Shown piece by piece: positions 35,346 to 43,811 of a stretch of DNA of 64,000 nt (positions are counted from its first letter, which is position 1; the number at the start of each line of letters is the position of its first letter). This DNA is from Pseudomonas xantholysinigenes. GTDB taxonomy: Bacteria > Pseudomonadota > Gammaproteobacteria > Pseudomonadales > Pseudomonadaceae. The position numbers and the translations under genes are program-made. The DNA lies in the NCBI RefSeq assembly GCF_014268885.2, contig NZ_CP077095.1:877001-941000 (forward strand). Direction: 5' to 3'. Under the pieces are notes generated by a model, which was not told where the DNA came from, did not search any database, and saw only the letters and a program-made list of their open reading frames with translations.

Positions 35346-36271
35346 ACATTACCTTGGTGGTGCCGCTGTACAACGAGCAGGAAACCCTGGAGCGTTTCTA
35401 CCGAACGGTACGTGGCGAACCCTCGTTGCAGGGCAAGACCGTGGAAATCGTTTTCGTCAACGACGGCAGCACCGACGACACCGAGGCCATCTGCGCCGAG
35501 CTGGCGGCCAGGGACGAGTGGGTCACGGCAATCACCTTCTCGCGCAATTTCGGCAAGGAGTCGGCGTTGTTCGCCGGGCTGGAGCACGCCGAAGGCGACG
35601 CGGTGGTGCCGATCGATGTCGACCTGCAAGATCCCATCGAAGTCGTCGCGCAGATGATCGAGCGCTGGCAGGGCGGCGCCGACGTGGTGCTGGCCAAGCG
35701 CCGTAGCCGGCTTGCCGATACGCGGTTCAAACGCTGGACGGCGCGGCTGTACTATCGCCTGCATAACGCTATTGCCGCAGTGCCGATCGAAGAAAACGTC
35801 GGCGATTTTCGCCTGCTCGACCGTAAGGTGGTGGCCGCGATCCGGCAGATGCCGGAGCAGCAGTTGTTCATGAAGGGAGTGCTGTCGTGGGTGGGGTTTC
35901 GCACCGAAATCATCGAGTACGACCGCCAGGAGCGGGCGGCGGGCAACAGCAAGTTCAGCTTCTGGCGCCTGTGGAACCTGGCGTTGGACGGCATCACCTC
36001 GTTCAGCACGGTGCCGTTGCGGCTGTGGACCTATATCGGTGGCGGTGTGTCGTTGTTCGCGCTGTTGTACGCGGCGTTCCTGGTGCTGGACAAACTGCTG
36101 TTCGGCAACGACCTGCCGGGGTATCCGTCACTGATGACGGCGATCCTGTTTCTCGGTGGGGTGCAGTTGATCGGGATTGGCATCCTGGGCGAGTACATCG
36201 GGCGGATCTACCAGGAAACCAAGCACCGGCCGCGCTATGTGGTGCGCAAGGTTTTGGGTAGGCGGCGGTAA
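35342..36271 (+). CDS. gtrB: GtrB-type bactoprenol glucosyltransferase
   Basis: A 309-residue family 2 glycosyltransferase with two C-terminal membrane helices (about residues 228-250 and 262-285). [18 protein letters not shown] at the N-terminus, [16 protein letters not shown], and PIDVDLQDP (the D-x-D-type metal site, about 92-100) match GtrB/GT2 enzymes that move glucose from UDP-glucose to undecaprenyl phosphate on the cytoplasmic side. It supplies the lipid-linked donor for GtrA and the GtrII-type enzyme. The stop is 20 bp before a REP cluster. Confidence 0.92.
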   Translation: MNITLVVPLYNEQETLERFYRTVRGEPSLQGKTVEIVFVNDGSTDDTEAICAELAARDEWVTAITFSRNFGKESALFAGLEHAEGDAVVPIDVDLQDPIEVVAQMIERWQGGADVVLAKRRSRLADTRFKRWTARLYYRLHNAIAAVPIEENVGDFRLLDRKVVAAIRQMPEQQLFMKGVLSWVGFRTEIIEYDRQERAAGNSKFSFWRLWNLALDGITSFSTVPLRLWTYIGGGVSLFALLYAAFLVLDKLLFGNDLPGYPSLMTAILFLGGVQLIGIGILGEYIGRIYQETKHRPRYVVRKVLGRRR

Positions 36272-36276
36272 TCGCA

Positions 36277-36373
36277 GTGATGCCATTCGCGGGTAAACCC
36301 GCTCCCACAGGTGTGGCGCATGCCCTGAGGTCGGCGCGGTCCCTGTGGGAGCGGGTTTACCCGCGAAAGGGCC
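36277..36373. repeat. REP inverted pair
   Basis: TTCGCGGGTAAACCCGCTCCCACAG (36287-36311) faces CTGTGGGAGCGGGTTTACCC (36343-36362), with spacer GTGTGGCGCATGCCCTGAGGTCGGCGCGGTCC between. The spacer is shared with the clusters at 16.5 and 43.6 kb. Confidence 0.85.
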
Positions 36374-36394
36374 AGTGTAGGCAGCGAAAAGCGT

Positions 36395-37369
36395 TCAGCC
36401 TTTCCACACCTGAGGATTCACCAGGTCCCGCGGCCGCTCACCCAGCAACGCCGCGCGCAGGTTGTCCAGCGCCCTGTTGGCCATGGCTTCGCGGGTCTCG
36501 GCGGTGGCCGAGCCGATGTGCGGCAGGGTCAGGGCGTTGGGCAGCTTGAACAGTGGCGAATCGCTTAGCGGCTCCTTCTCATACACATCCAGCCCGGCGC
36601 CGCGAATCGTGCCGTTTTGCAGCGCCTCGACCAGCGCCGCCTCGTCCACCACCGGCCCGCGGGCGATGTTGATCAGGAATGCGCTGGGCTTCATCAGCTT
36701 CAGCTCGCGGGCACCGATCAGCTTGCGGGTGGCGTCGGACAGCGGCACCACAATGCAGACGAAATCGGCTTCGGCCAGTAGTTGGTCCAGGCTGCGGTAT
36801 TGCGCGCCCAGCTCCTGCTCCAGCGCGGCCTTGCGGCTGTTGCCGGCATACAGCACGTGCATGTTGAAGCCGAAGCGACCACGCCGGGCGATGGCCGCGC
36901 CGATGTTGCCCAGGCCGACGATGCCCAGCGTCTTGCCATGCACATCGCTGCCGAACTGCGCCGGGCCCACGGTAGCCTGCCACTGGCCGGCCTTGGTCCA
37001 GGCGTCCAGCTCGGCGGTGCGCCGGGCGCAGCCCATGACCAGGGCGAAGCCCAGGTCGGCGGTGCTTTCGGTGAGCACGTCGGGGGTGTTGGTCAGGGCG
37101 ATGCCGCGTTCGTTGAAGTAGTCCAGATCGTAGTTGTCGTACCCCACCGAGACGCTGGACACCACCTCGAGCTTGCCCGCGCCTTCGAGCTGCGCGCGGC
37201 CGAGTTTGCGGCCGACGCCGATCAGGCCGTGGGCCTCGGGCAGGGCTTCGTTGAACTGGGCGGCGATATCGCCCAGTTTCGGGTTAGGCACGATCAGGTT
37301 GAAGTCTTGCTGCAGGCGTTCGGCCATGGCCGGGGTGATGCGGCTGAAGGCCAGGACGGTCTTTTTCAT
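36395..37369 (-). CDS. 2-hydroxyacid dehydrogenase (glyoxylate/2-ketogluconate reductase type)
   Basis: A 324-residue NAD(P)H-dependent D-2-hydroxyacid dehydrogenase. VSSVSVGYDNYDLDYF is the substrate-side motif (about residues 71-86), GIVGLGNIGAAIARRG the Rossmann fold (about 148-163), NIARGPVVDE holds the catalytic Arg, and LPHIGSATAETR the catalytic His (about 280-291). Members reduce glyoxylate, hydroxypyruvate or 2-ketogluconate (GhrB/TkrA type). The product starts MKKTVLAFSR. A truncated, slightly different copy lies at 32773-33207, so this locus took part in a duplication. A LysR gene follows upstream on the same strand. Confidence 0.88.
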   Translation of the reverse strand: MKKTVLAFSRITPAMAERLQQDFNLIVPNPKLGDIAAQFNEALPEAHGLIGVGRKLGRAQLEGAGKLEVVSSVSVGYDNYDLDYFNERGIALTNTPDVLTESTADLGFALVMGCARRTAELDAWTKAGQWQATVGPAQFGSDVHGKTLGIVGLGNIGAAIARRGRFGFNMHVLYAGNSRKAALEQELGAQYRSLDQLLAEADFVCIVVPLSDATRKLIGARELKLMKPSAFLINIARGPVVDEAALVEALQNGTIRGAGLDVYEKEPLSDSPLFKLPNALTLPHIGSATAETREAMANRALDNLRAALLGERPRDLVNPQVWKG

Positions 37370-37389
37370 CGGGCTGCTCCTGGAAAAAG

Positions 37390-37476
37390 CTACAAGCTAC
37401 AAGCTGCAAGCCATAAGCAAAAGCAAGATGTGTGTAATTACACTTTGTCTTGCAGCTTGCAGCTTGCAGCTTGCAG
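37390..37476. repeat. inverted array of heptamers around a palindrome
   Basis: Left arm: CTACAAG, CTACAAG, CTGCAAG, CCATAAG (37390-37417). Right arm: four perfect CTTGCAG units (37449-37476), the reverse complement of the third left unit. Between them is the palindrome GTGTAATTACAC (37432-37443). The array fills the gap between the dehydrogenase and the LysR gene, both on the minus strand. Confidence 0.8.
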
Positions 37477-37484
37477 CTGCCCTT

Positions 37485-38432
37485 TCAATTGGCGACCAGC
37501 AACTCGTGGGTCTTCAGGTCGGCCTCGTGGGCGGCGAGGATCTCCGGCAGCGAATTGCGCAGGTACTCGACCCAGGTCTTGATCTTGGCATCCAGGTACT
37601 GGCGCGACGGGTAGATCGCGTACAGGTTCAGCTCCTGCAGGCGGTATTGCGGCAGGATCCGCACCAGGCTGCCGTCGCGCAGGCCGTCGATGGCCGTGTA
37701 GATCGGCAACACGCCCACGCCCATGCCGCTGCGGATCGCGGTTTTCATCGCGTCAGCCGAGTTCACTTGGAATGGCGAGGTGGTGATGTTGACCATTTCT
37801 TGCCCCTCGGGGCCGTCGAACAGCCACTTTTCCAGCGGGATCACCGGGCTGACCATGCGCAGGCAGGCGTGCTTGAGCAGGTCGGCGGGCTTGTGGGCGA
37901 AGCCGTGACGGGCCACGTAGTCCGGCGAGGCGCAGACGATGCTGTAGGTGATGCCCAGGCGCTGGGAGACGAAGCCTGAGTCTGGCAGCTCGCTGGCCAG
38001 CACGATGGACACGTCGTAACCCTCGTCGAGCAGGTCGGGCACACGGTTGGCCATGGTCAGGTCAAAGGTGACGTCCGGGTGCGACTCGCGGTAGCGGGCG
38101 ATGGCGTCGACCACGAAATGCTGGCCGACCCCGGTCATCGAGTGCACCTTCAACTGCCCGGCGGGGCGGGCGTGGGCATCGCTGGCCTCGGCCTCGGCCT
38201 CTTCGACGAAGGTGAGGATCTGTTCACAGCGCATCAGGTAACGCTTGCCGGCCTCGGTCAGCGCGATGCGCCGCGTGGTGCGGTTGAGCAGGCGGGTTTG
38301 CAGATGGGCTTCCAGGTTGGAGACCGCCCGCGACACGTTCGCGGTGGTCGTATCCAGTTGCGCCGCGGCAGCGGTGAAGCTGCCGAGCTGGGCCACGCAA
38401 CTGAAAGCACGCATGTTTTGCAGGGTGTCCAT
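37485..38432 (-). CDS. LysR-family transcriptional regulator
   Basis: A 315-residue LysR-type regulator with the N-terminal HTH (MRAFSCVAQLGSFTAAAAQLDTTTANVSRAVSNLEAHLQ, about residues 7-46) and a substrate-binding-like C-terminal domain. It is divergent from the outer-membrane factor/FUSC/HlyD exporter genes, which is the layout of AaeR with aaeXAB and related aromatic-acid exporters. I infer that it controls that operon. ATG 38432 is the start; the 180-bp intergenic region with the exporter would hold the operators. Confidence 0.88.
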   Translation of the reverse strand: MDTLQNMRAFSCVAQLGSFTAAAAQLDTTTANVSRAVSNLEAHLQTRLLNRTTRRIALTEAGKRYLMRCEQILTFVEEAEAEASDAHARPAGQLKVHSMTGVGQHFVVDAIARYRESHPDVTFDLTMANRVPDLLDEGYDVSIVLASELPDSGFVSQRLGITYSIVCASPDYVARHGFAHKPADLLKHACLRMVSPVIPLEKWLFDGPEGQEMVNITTSPFQVNSADAMKTAIRSGMGVGVLPIYTAIDGLRDGSLVRILPQYRLQELNLYAIYPSRQYLDAKIKTWVEYLRNSLPEILAAHEADLKTHELLVAN

Positions 38433-38612
38433 GGGTCACTCTCGGTTTAGAGGACAAAATTGTGACATGAAGCAAGGTGATGTCGCTTCCGACTAAAGCC
38501 GGATTATCGCTGTTTTGGTAACAAAGATTCGCAGGATTATGCGCTTATCGCCAATGAAACCCGCCCCTAGAATTGTTCGGCCCCTCCACCTCTTCCTCGG
38601 GAAATCGCAGCT

Positions 38613-40139
38613 GTGCCGCGTCGCCACATCAGAGCGCTCCATGCGTTCAGTGCCTGTGCCCTTTGTCTCACCTTGAGCGGCTGTATCGGAACCTGGGGCA
38701 TCGCCCCGCAAAGCAAGACCCTTCAAGCCAACCAACTGACCACCGACGACGCGATCCGCGAGGCCGCGCGCGACGCCCACTGGCCGGCCCAGCAATGGTG
38801 GCGCGGCTATGGCGACCCGCAGCTCGACGCCTGGATCGACCAGGCCCTGGCCGGCAGTCCGAGCCTGGCCATGGCTGCCGCGCGGGTGCGTGAAGCCAAG
38901 GCCCTGGCCGGAGTGGTCGAGTCGGCGGAAAAGCTCCAGGCCAACGGCAATGCCACGCTCAAGCGCCACAACTGGCCAGAGGATCAGTTCTACGGCCCCG
39001 GCGCGCTGTCTGGCGCCAACACCTGGGACAACAATGCCTCCATCGGTTTCAGCTACGCCCTGGACCTGTGGGGCCGCGAGCGCAATGCCAGCGAGCAGGC
39101 CGTGGACCAGGCGCACATGAGCGTCGCCGAGGCGCGCCAGGCCCAATTGGAGCTTGAGAACAACGTGGTGCGTGCGTACATCCAGCTCAGCCTGCATTAC
39201 GCCCAACGCGACATCGTCCAGGCCGAACTGGCCCAGCAGGAGCAGATCGTCGCCCTGGCCAAGCGTCGTCTCGACGGCGGCATCGGTACCCATTTCGAGG
39301 TCAGCCAGGCCGAGGCGCCCTTGCCTGAGACCCACCGGCAGATCGACAGCCTCAACGAAGACATCGCCCTGACCCGCAACCAGCTCGCGGCGCTGGCCGG
39401 CAAGGGCCCGGGGGAGGGCGCAAAGCTGCAGCGCCCGAGCCTGGCCCTTGCTGCGCCGCTGAAGCTGCCATCGAACCTGCCCGCCGAACTGGTCGGCCAG
39501 CGTCCCGATGTGGTCGCCAGCCGTTGGCAGGTCGCGGCCCAGGCCCGGGGCATCGACGTGGCCCACGCCGGCTTCTTCCCCAATGTCGACCTGGTCGGCA
39601 GCCTCGGCTTCATGGCCACCGGCGGCGGCCCGCTGGAATTCCTCACCGGGCGCAAGTTCAACTACAACGTTGGCCCGGCCATCAGCCTGCCGATCTTCGA
39701 TGGCGGTCGCCTGCGTTCGCAGCTGGGCGTGGCCGCGGCGGGCTATGACGTGGCCGTGGCGCGCTACAACCAGACAGTGATCGGCGCGCTGAAGAACATT
39801 TCCGACCAGCTGATTCGCCGTGAATCGATGAAAGAGCAGTCGCACTTCGCCGCCGAGAGCGTCGCCGCCGCGCAGAAAACCTACGACATCGCCATGATTG
39901 CCTTCCAGCGCGGCCTGACCGACTACCTCAACGTACTCAACGCGCAGACCTTGCTGTTCCGCCAGCAACAGGTGCAGCAGCAGGTCCAGGCCGCGCGCCT
40001 GGTGGCTCATGCCGAGCTGGTCACTGCCCTGGGCGGGGGCCTTGAGGCGGGCAAGGACGTGCCTGACGAGCAGCGCCAGCGCGCACCGAAAACCCCGGCC
40101 ACCCTGGCCATCTTCGACACCCCGGACCACGCCGAATGA
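38613..40139 (+). CDS. outer-membrane efflux factor (NodT/OprM type), lipoprotein
   Basis: A 508-residue TolC-like outer-membrane channel of tripartite exporters. A lipoprotein signal ends in LSGC (Cys about residue 24), and two TolC/OEP repeats follow. RDAHWPAQQWWRGYGDPQLDAWID is typical for NodT-family channels, as is SYALDLWGRERN. The start is GTG 38613. The gene overlaps the FUSC gene by 4 bp. It would form an outer-membrane exit for the exporter complex. Confidence 0.9.
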   Translation: MPRRHIRALHAFSACALCLTLSGCIGTWGIAPQSKTLQANQLTTDDAIREAARDAHWPAQQWWRGYGDPQLDAWIDQALAGSPSLAMAAARVREAKALAGVVESAEKLQANGNATLKRHNWPEDQFYGPGALSGANTWDNNASIGFSYALDLWGRERNASEQAVDQAHMSVAEARQAQLELENNVVRAYIQLSLHYAQRDIVQAELAQQEQIVALAKRRLDGGIGTHFEVSQAEAPLPETHRQIDSLNEDIALTRNQLAALAGKGPGEGAKLQRPSLALAAPLKLPSNLPAELVGQRPDVVASRWQVAAQARGIDVAHAGFFPNVDLVGSLGFMATGGGPLEFLTGRKFNYNVGPAISLPIFDGGRLRSQLGVAAAGYDVAVARYNQTVIGALKNISDQLIRRESMKEQSHFAAESVAAAQKTYDIAMIAFQRGLTDYLNVLNAQTLLFRQQQVQQQVQAARLVAHAELVTALGGGLEAGKDVPDEQRQRAPKTPATLAIFDTPDHAE

Positions 40140-42313
40140 GCACATCGAGCTTGCCCCTGCGCTGGCTGCAGAGCCTGGAATGGCGCCGGGGCTTCTTTGC
40201 CTGGGCGCGCACCGACGGGGTCACCTGGGTCTATATCTTCAAGGTCCTGGCCGCCGCCTTCATCACCCTGTGGCTGGCCATGCGCCTGGAGCTGCCGCAA
40301 CCGCGCACGGCGATGATCACCGTGTTCATCGTCATGCAGCCGCAGAGCGGCCATGTGTTCGCCAAGAGTTTCTACCGGGTGCTCGGCACCCTGGCCGGCT
40401 CGGCGATGATGGTCGCCTTGATCGCGATCTTCCCGCAGAACACCGAGCTGTTCCTGCCCAGCCTGGCCCTGTGGGTCGGCCTGTGCTCGGCCGGCGCCAT
40501 GCGCTACCGCACCTTCCGCGCCTATGGCTTCGTGCTGGCCGGCTACACCGCGGCGATGATCGGCCTGCCGGTGTTGCAGCACCCGGACCAGGCGTTCATG
40601 GCGGCGGTGTGGCGGGTGCTGGAGATTGCCCTGGGGATCCTGGTATCGACCTTCGTCAGCGCCGCGATCCTGCCGCAGTCAGCCAGCGCCGCCATGCGCA
40701 ATGCCCTGTACCAGCGCTTCGGCGTGTTTGCCGGGGTGGTGGTCGAGGCCTTGCGCGGCGACAGCCAGCGCGACCGCTACGAGACCAGCAACGTGCGTTT
40801 CGTCGCCGAGGCCGTGGGCCTGGAAAGCCTGCGCAACGTCACTGCCTTCGAAGACCCGCACATGCGCCGGCGTTCCGGCCGCCTGGTGCGCATGAACAGC
40901 GAGTTCATGGCCATCACCACCCGTTTCAACGCCCTGCACCGCTTGCTCGAGCGCCTGCGCGCACGGGGGCCGCTGCAGATCGTCGGGGCCATCGAGCCGG
41001 GGATCGAGACCCTTGCGCAACTGTTGCAGCCTTACGTCGGTCGCGCCCTGACCGATGCCGATGCCTTGCGCCTGGCGCTGGAGCTGGGGACCTACAAGGA
41101 GGGCCTGCAAGCGCAGGTACGTGGCTTGCGCGCCCAGTACCTGGAGACCAACCCCAGCGAGTCCGACCTGCTCGACTTCCACACGGCCTTCGAGCTGCTC
41201 TACCGCTTCGTCGACGAGATGTACAGCTACGCCGAAACCCACGCCTCGCTGGCCGTGCACAAGCATGAGCGCGAGCAGTGGGACGAGCCCTATGTGGCCC
41301 AGACCAGCTGGCTGGTGTCGCTGGCCGCCGGGGTGCGGGCCTCGGCGGTGCTGTTGCTGCTGGGCAGCTACTGGTTGCTCAGTGACTGGCCCAGCGGCGG
41401 CATGATGACCCTGATCGCCACGGTCACCGTGTGCCTGTCGGCGGCTTCGCCGAACCCCAAGCGCATGTCGTTCCAGATGGCCTGCGGCACGGCGATCGGC
41501 GCCTTCGTCGGCTTCTTCGAAACCTTCTTCGTGTTCCCCTGGATCGACGGTTTTGCGCTGCTGTGCATGGTCCTGGCGCCGGTGTTCGTGCTCGGCGCGT
41601 TCCTCGCCTCGCGCCCGGCCTATGCCGGTTACGGCCTGGGCCTGCTGGTGTTCTTCGCCATCGGCACGGTGCCCAACAACCTGACGGTCTACGACCCCTA
41701 TACCTTCATCAATGACTACATCGGCATGGTCATCGGCATGTTCGTCTGCGCCGCCGCCGGGGCGATCATCCTGCCGCCCAATAGCCGCTGGCTGTGGAGC
41801 CGCCTGGAACAGGAGCTGCGCGAGCAGGTGTTGTTCGCCATCGGCGGACGCCTGCGCGGCCTGGGCTCGGCGTTCGAGAGCCGTACCCGCGACCTGCTGC
41901 ACCAGGCCTATGGTCTGGCCGCCGGCAAGCCACAGGTACAGAGCGAGCTGATGGGCTGGATGTTCACCGTGCTGGAAATCGGCCACGCCATCATCGAGCT
42001 GCGCAAGGAGCAGGCACGGGCGCCAGTCCATCCGGCGTACGCCGAGTCGCAGCCCTGGCGCCAGGCCATCCGCGTGATGGGGCGCGCCCTGGCGCGGCTG
42101 TTCCTGCAACCCAGCGCCAGCAACCATGAACGCGCCCTGGTGGCGGTGGACCACGCCATCAGCCGTGTGCAGGCCACCGACGAACCCTTCGCCCGGCACT
42201 TCGACACCTCGGTGCTGCGCCGCGCGCAAAGCTACCTGCACTTCATCCGTTCCTCCCTGCTCGACCCACAGTCGCCGCTGGCACCGGCGAAAGGACTGCA
42301 CGATGCCCCGTGA
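40136..42313 (+). CDS. FUSC-family inner-membrane exporter (AaeB-like)
   Basis: A 725-residue inner-membrane protein of the fusaric-acid-resistance/AaeB family. Membrane segments form two clusters (about residues 28-175 and 400-545) around soluble domains; the motif ARTDGVTWVYIFKVLAAAFIT and ELPQPRTAMITVFIVMQPQSG opens the first cluster. It exports aromatic carboxylic acids or similar compounds in known members. ATG 40136 overlaps the preceding stop (ATGA), and its end overlaps the DUF1656 start by 11 bp. Confidence 0.9.
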   Translation: MSTSSLPLRWLQSLEWRRGFFAWARTDGVTWVYIFKVLAAAFITLWLAMRLELPQPRTAMITVFIVMQPQSGHVFAKSFYRVLGTLAGSAMMVALIAIFPQNTELFLPSLALWVGLCSAGAMRYRTFRAYGFVLAGYTAAMIGLPVLQHPDQAFMAAVWRVLEIALGILVSTFVSAAILPQSASAAMRNALYQRFGVFAGVVVEALRGDSQRDRYETSNVRFVAEAVGLESLRNVTAFEDPHMRRRSGRLVRMNSEFMAITTRFNALHRLLERLRARGPLQIVGAIEPGIETLAQLLQPYVGRALTDADALRLALELGTYKEGLQAQVRGLRAQYLETNPSESDLLDFHTAFELLYRFVDEMYSYAETHASLAVHKHEREQWDEPYVAQTSWLVSLAAGVRASAVLLLLGSYWLLSDWPSGGMMTLIATVTVCLSAASPNPKRMSFQMACGTAIGAFVGFFETFFVFPWIDGFALLCMVLAPVFVLGAFLASRPAYAGYGLGLLVFFAIGTVPNNLTVYDPYTFINDYIGMVIGMFVCAAAGAIILPPNSRWLWSRLEQELREQVLFAIGGRLRGLGSAFESRTRDLLHQAYGLAAGKPQVQSELMGWMFTVLEIGHAIIELRKEQARAPVHPAYAESQPWRQAIRVMGRALARLFLQPSASNHERALVAVDHAISRVQATDEPFARHFDTSVLRRAQSYLHFIRSSLLDPQSPLAPAKGLHDAP

Positions 42314-42503
42314 AATCGCCTTCCATGGCGTGTACATGCCCACCATGACCTTGATGTTCCTGTTCGCCCTGGGCCTGGCCTGGGGCCTGGACCGGTTCAT
42401 CGCCAGCGTGGATGGCTATCGCTTCTTCTGGCACCCGGCGCTGCTGCGCCTTTGCCTGTTCGTCTGCCTGTTCGGCGCCCTGGCGCTTTCGCTCTACTGG
42501 TGA
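42303..42503 (+). CDS. DUF1656 (AaeX-like) small membrane protein
   Basis: A 66-residue protein with two hydrophobic segments (about residues 12-30 and 46-65). MPREIAFHGVYMPTMTLMFLFAL is typical of the DUF1656/AaeX family, small proteins encoded beside FUSC and HlyD genes. Its 5' end overlaps the FUSC gene by 11 bp. The function is not known in detail. Confidence 0.9.
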   Translation: MPREIAFHGVYMPTMTLMFLFALGLAWGLDRFIASVDGYRFFWHPALLRLCLFVCLFGALALSLYW

Positions 42504-42513
42504 GAATCCTTCG

Positions 42514-43374
42514 ATGAAAAAGTTCTTCAGCCTGATCGCCACCCTGCTGGTGCTGGCCGCTGCCGTGGCGATCGGCCGCCAGTTGTGGCTGCACTACATG
42601 ACCACACCGTGGACCCGCGACGGCCGGGTGCGTGCCGACATCATCAACGTCGCCGCCGACGTGCCGGGCTATGTGGTCGATGTCCCGGTGCTGGACAACC
42701 AGCGGGTGAAGAAGGGCGATGTGCTGATGCGCATCGACCCCGAGCATTATCAGCTGGCGGTGGACCAGGCCAAGGCCCTGGTCGCCGCGCGCAAGGCCAC
42801 CTGGGAGATGCGCAAGGTCAACGCCAAGCGCCGCGCCGACATGGACAACCTGGTGATCTCCAAGGAAAACCGCGACGATGCCAGCAACATCGCCAACGCC
42901 GCCCTGGCCGATTACCAGCATGCCCAGGCGCAGCTGGCTGCGGCCGAACTGAACCTCAAGCGCACGCAGATCATCGCCACCGTCGATGGCTACGTGACCA
43001 ACCTGAACATCCACCGGGGCGACTACGCGCGCACCGGCGAGGCAGTGATGGCGGTGGTGGACGAGCATTCGTTCTGGGTCTACGGCTTCTTCGAGGAAAC
43101 CAAGCTGCCGCATGTGAAGGTGGGCAACCAGGCCGAGCTGCAGATGATGAGCGGTGAGCGTCTCAAGGGGCATGTGGAAAGCATCGCCCGGGGCATCTAC
43201 GACCGCGACAACCCACAGAGTCGCGAGTTGATCGCCGATGTGAACCCGACCTTCAACTGGGTGCGCCTGGCGCAGCGGGTGCCGGTACGCATCCACATCG
43301 ACGAGGTGCCCGAGGGCTTCCTGCTGGCGGCGGGTACCACCTGCACCGTGGTGGTCACGCCGGAGGGCGATTGA
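42514..43374 (+). CDS. HlyD/AaeA-family membrane fusion protein
   Basis: A 286-residue periplasmic adaptor with one N-terminal membrane anchor (about residues 5-22). TRDGRVRADIINVAADVPGYVVDVPVLDNQRVKKGDVL is the biotinyl-lipoyl-like half, the helical hairpin is at about 80-140, and NLNIHRGDYARTGEAVMAVVDE follows. It links the FUSC pump to the outer-membrane factor. ATG 42514 is 10 bp after the DUF1656 stop. It is the last gene of the exporter operon. Confidence 0.92.
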   Translation: MKKFFSLIATLLVLAAAVAIGRQLWLHYMTTPWTRDGRVRADIINVAADVPGYVVDVPVLDNQRVKKGDVLMRIDPEHYQLAVDQAKALVAARKATWEMRKVNAKRRADMDNLVISKENRDDASNIANAALADYQHAQAQLAAAELNLKRTQIIATVDGYVTNLNIHRGDYARTGEAVMAVVDEHSFWVYGFFEETKLPHVKVGNQAELQMMSGERLKGHVESIARGIYDRDNPQSRELIADVNPTFNWVRLAQRVPVRIHIDEVPEGFLLAAGTTCTVVVTPEGD

Positions 43375-43377
43375 CGC

Positions 43378-43795
43378 GCTTTGGTGCCGGGTACCGCGGG
43401 CGTTTGCTTCGCGGGTGAACCCGCTCCCACAGGTACAGCGCCTAACATCAAAGTGGCGCGTATCCTGTGGGAGCAACTGTCTTGCTCAACTGCTAAAGCT
43501 AGCGCGAACCCTGTGGGAGCGGGCTTGTCCGCGAACACCGGCACAGCCGGTGCCAGGCACCGCTTCGCTTGCTTCGCGGGTAAACCCGCTCCCACAGGTA
43601 TGGTGCATGCCCCGAGGTTGGCGCGGTCGCTGTGGGAGCGGCTTTAGCCGCGAACACCGGCGCAGCCGGTGCCAAACACCGCGTCGACTGCTTCGCGGGC
43701 AAGCCCGCTCCCACAGGTGTGGTGCATGCCCTGAGGTCGGCGCGATCCCAGTGGGAGCGGCTTCAGCCGCGAACACCGGCATAGCCGGTGCCTAG
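43378..43795. repeat. REP cluster filling a 437-bp gap
   Basis: About seven elements in alternating orientation: GCGGGTGAACCCGCTCCCACAGGT (from 43411), the GGGAGCAACTGTCTTGCTCAA variant (43470-43490), GGGAGCGGGCTTGTCC, GCGGGTAAACCCGCTCCCAC, GGGAGCGGCTTTAGCC, GCGGGCAAGCCCGCTCCCAC, GGGAGCGGCTTCAGCC. Palindromes ACACCGGCnnAGCCGGTG separate them. Spacers such as TGGTGCATGCCCTGAGGTCGG recur. No gene is seen. Confidence 0.88.
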
Positions 43796-43811
43796 GGTTT
43801 GGCGCCGGGGC

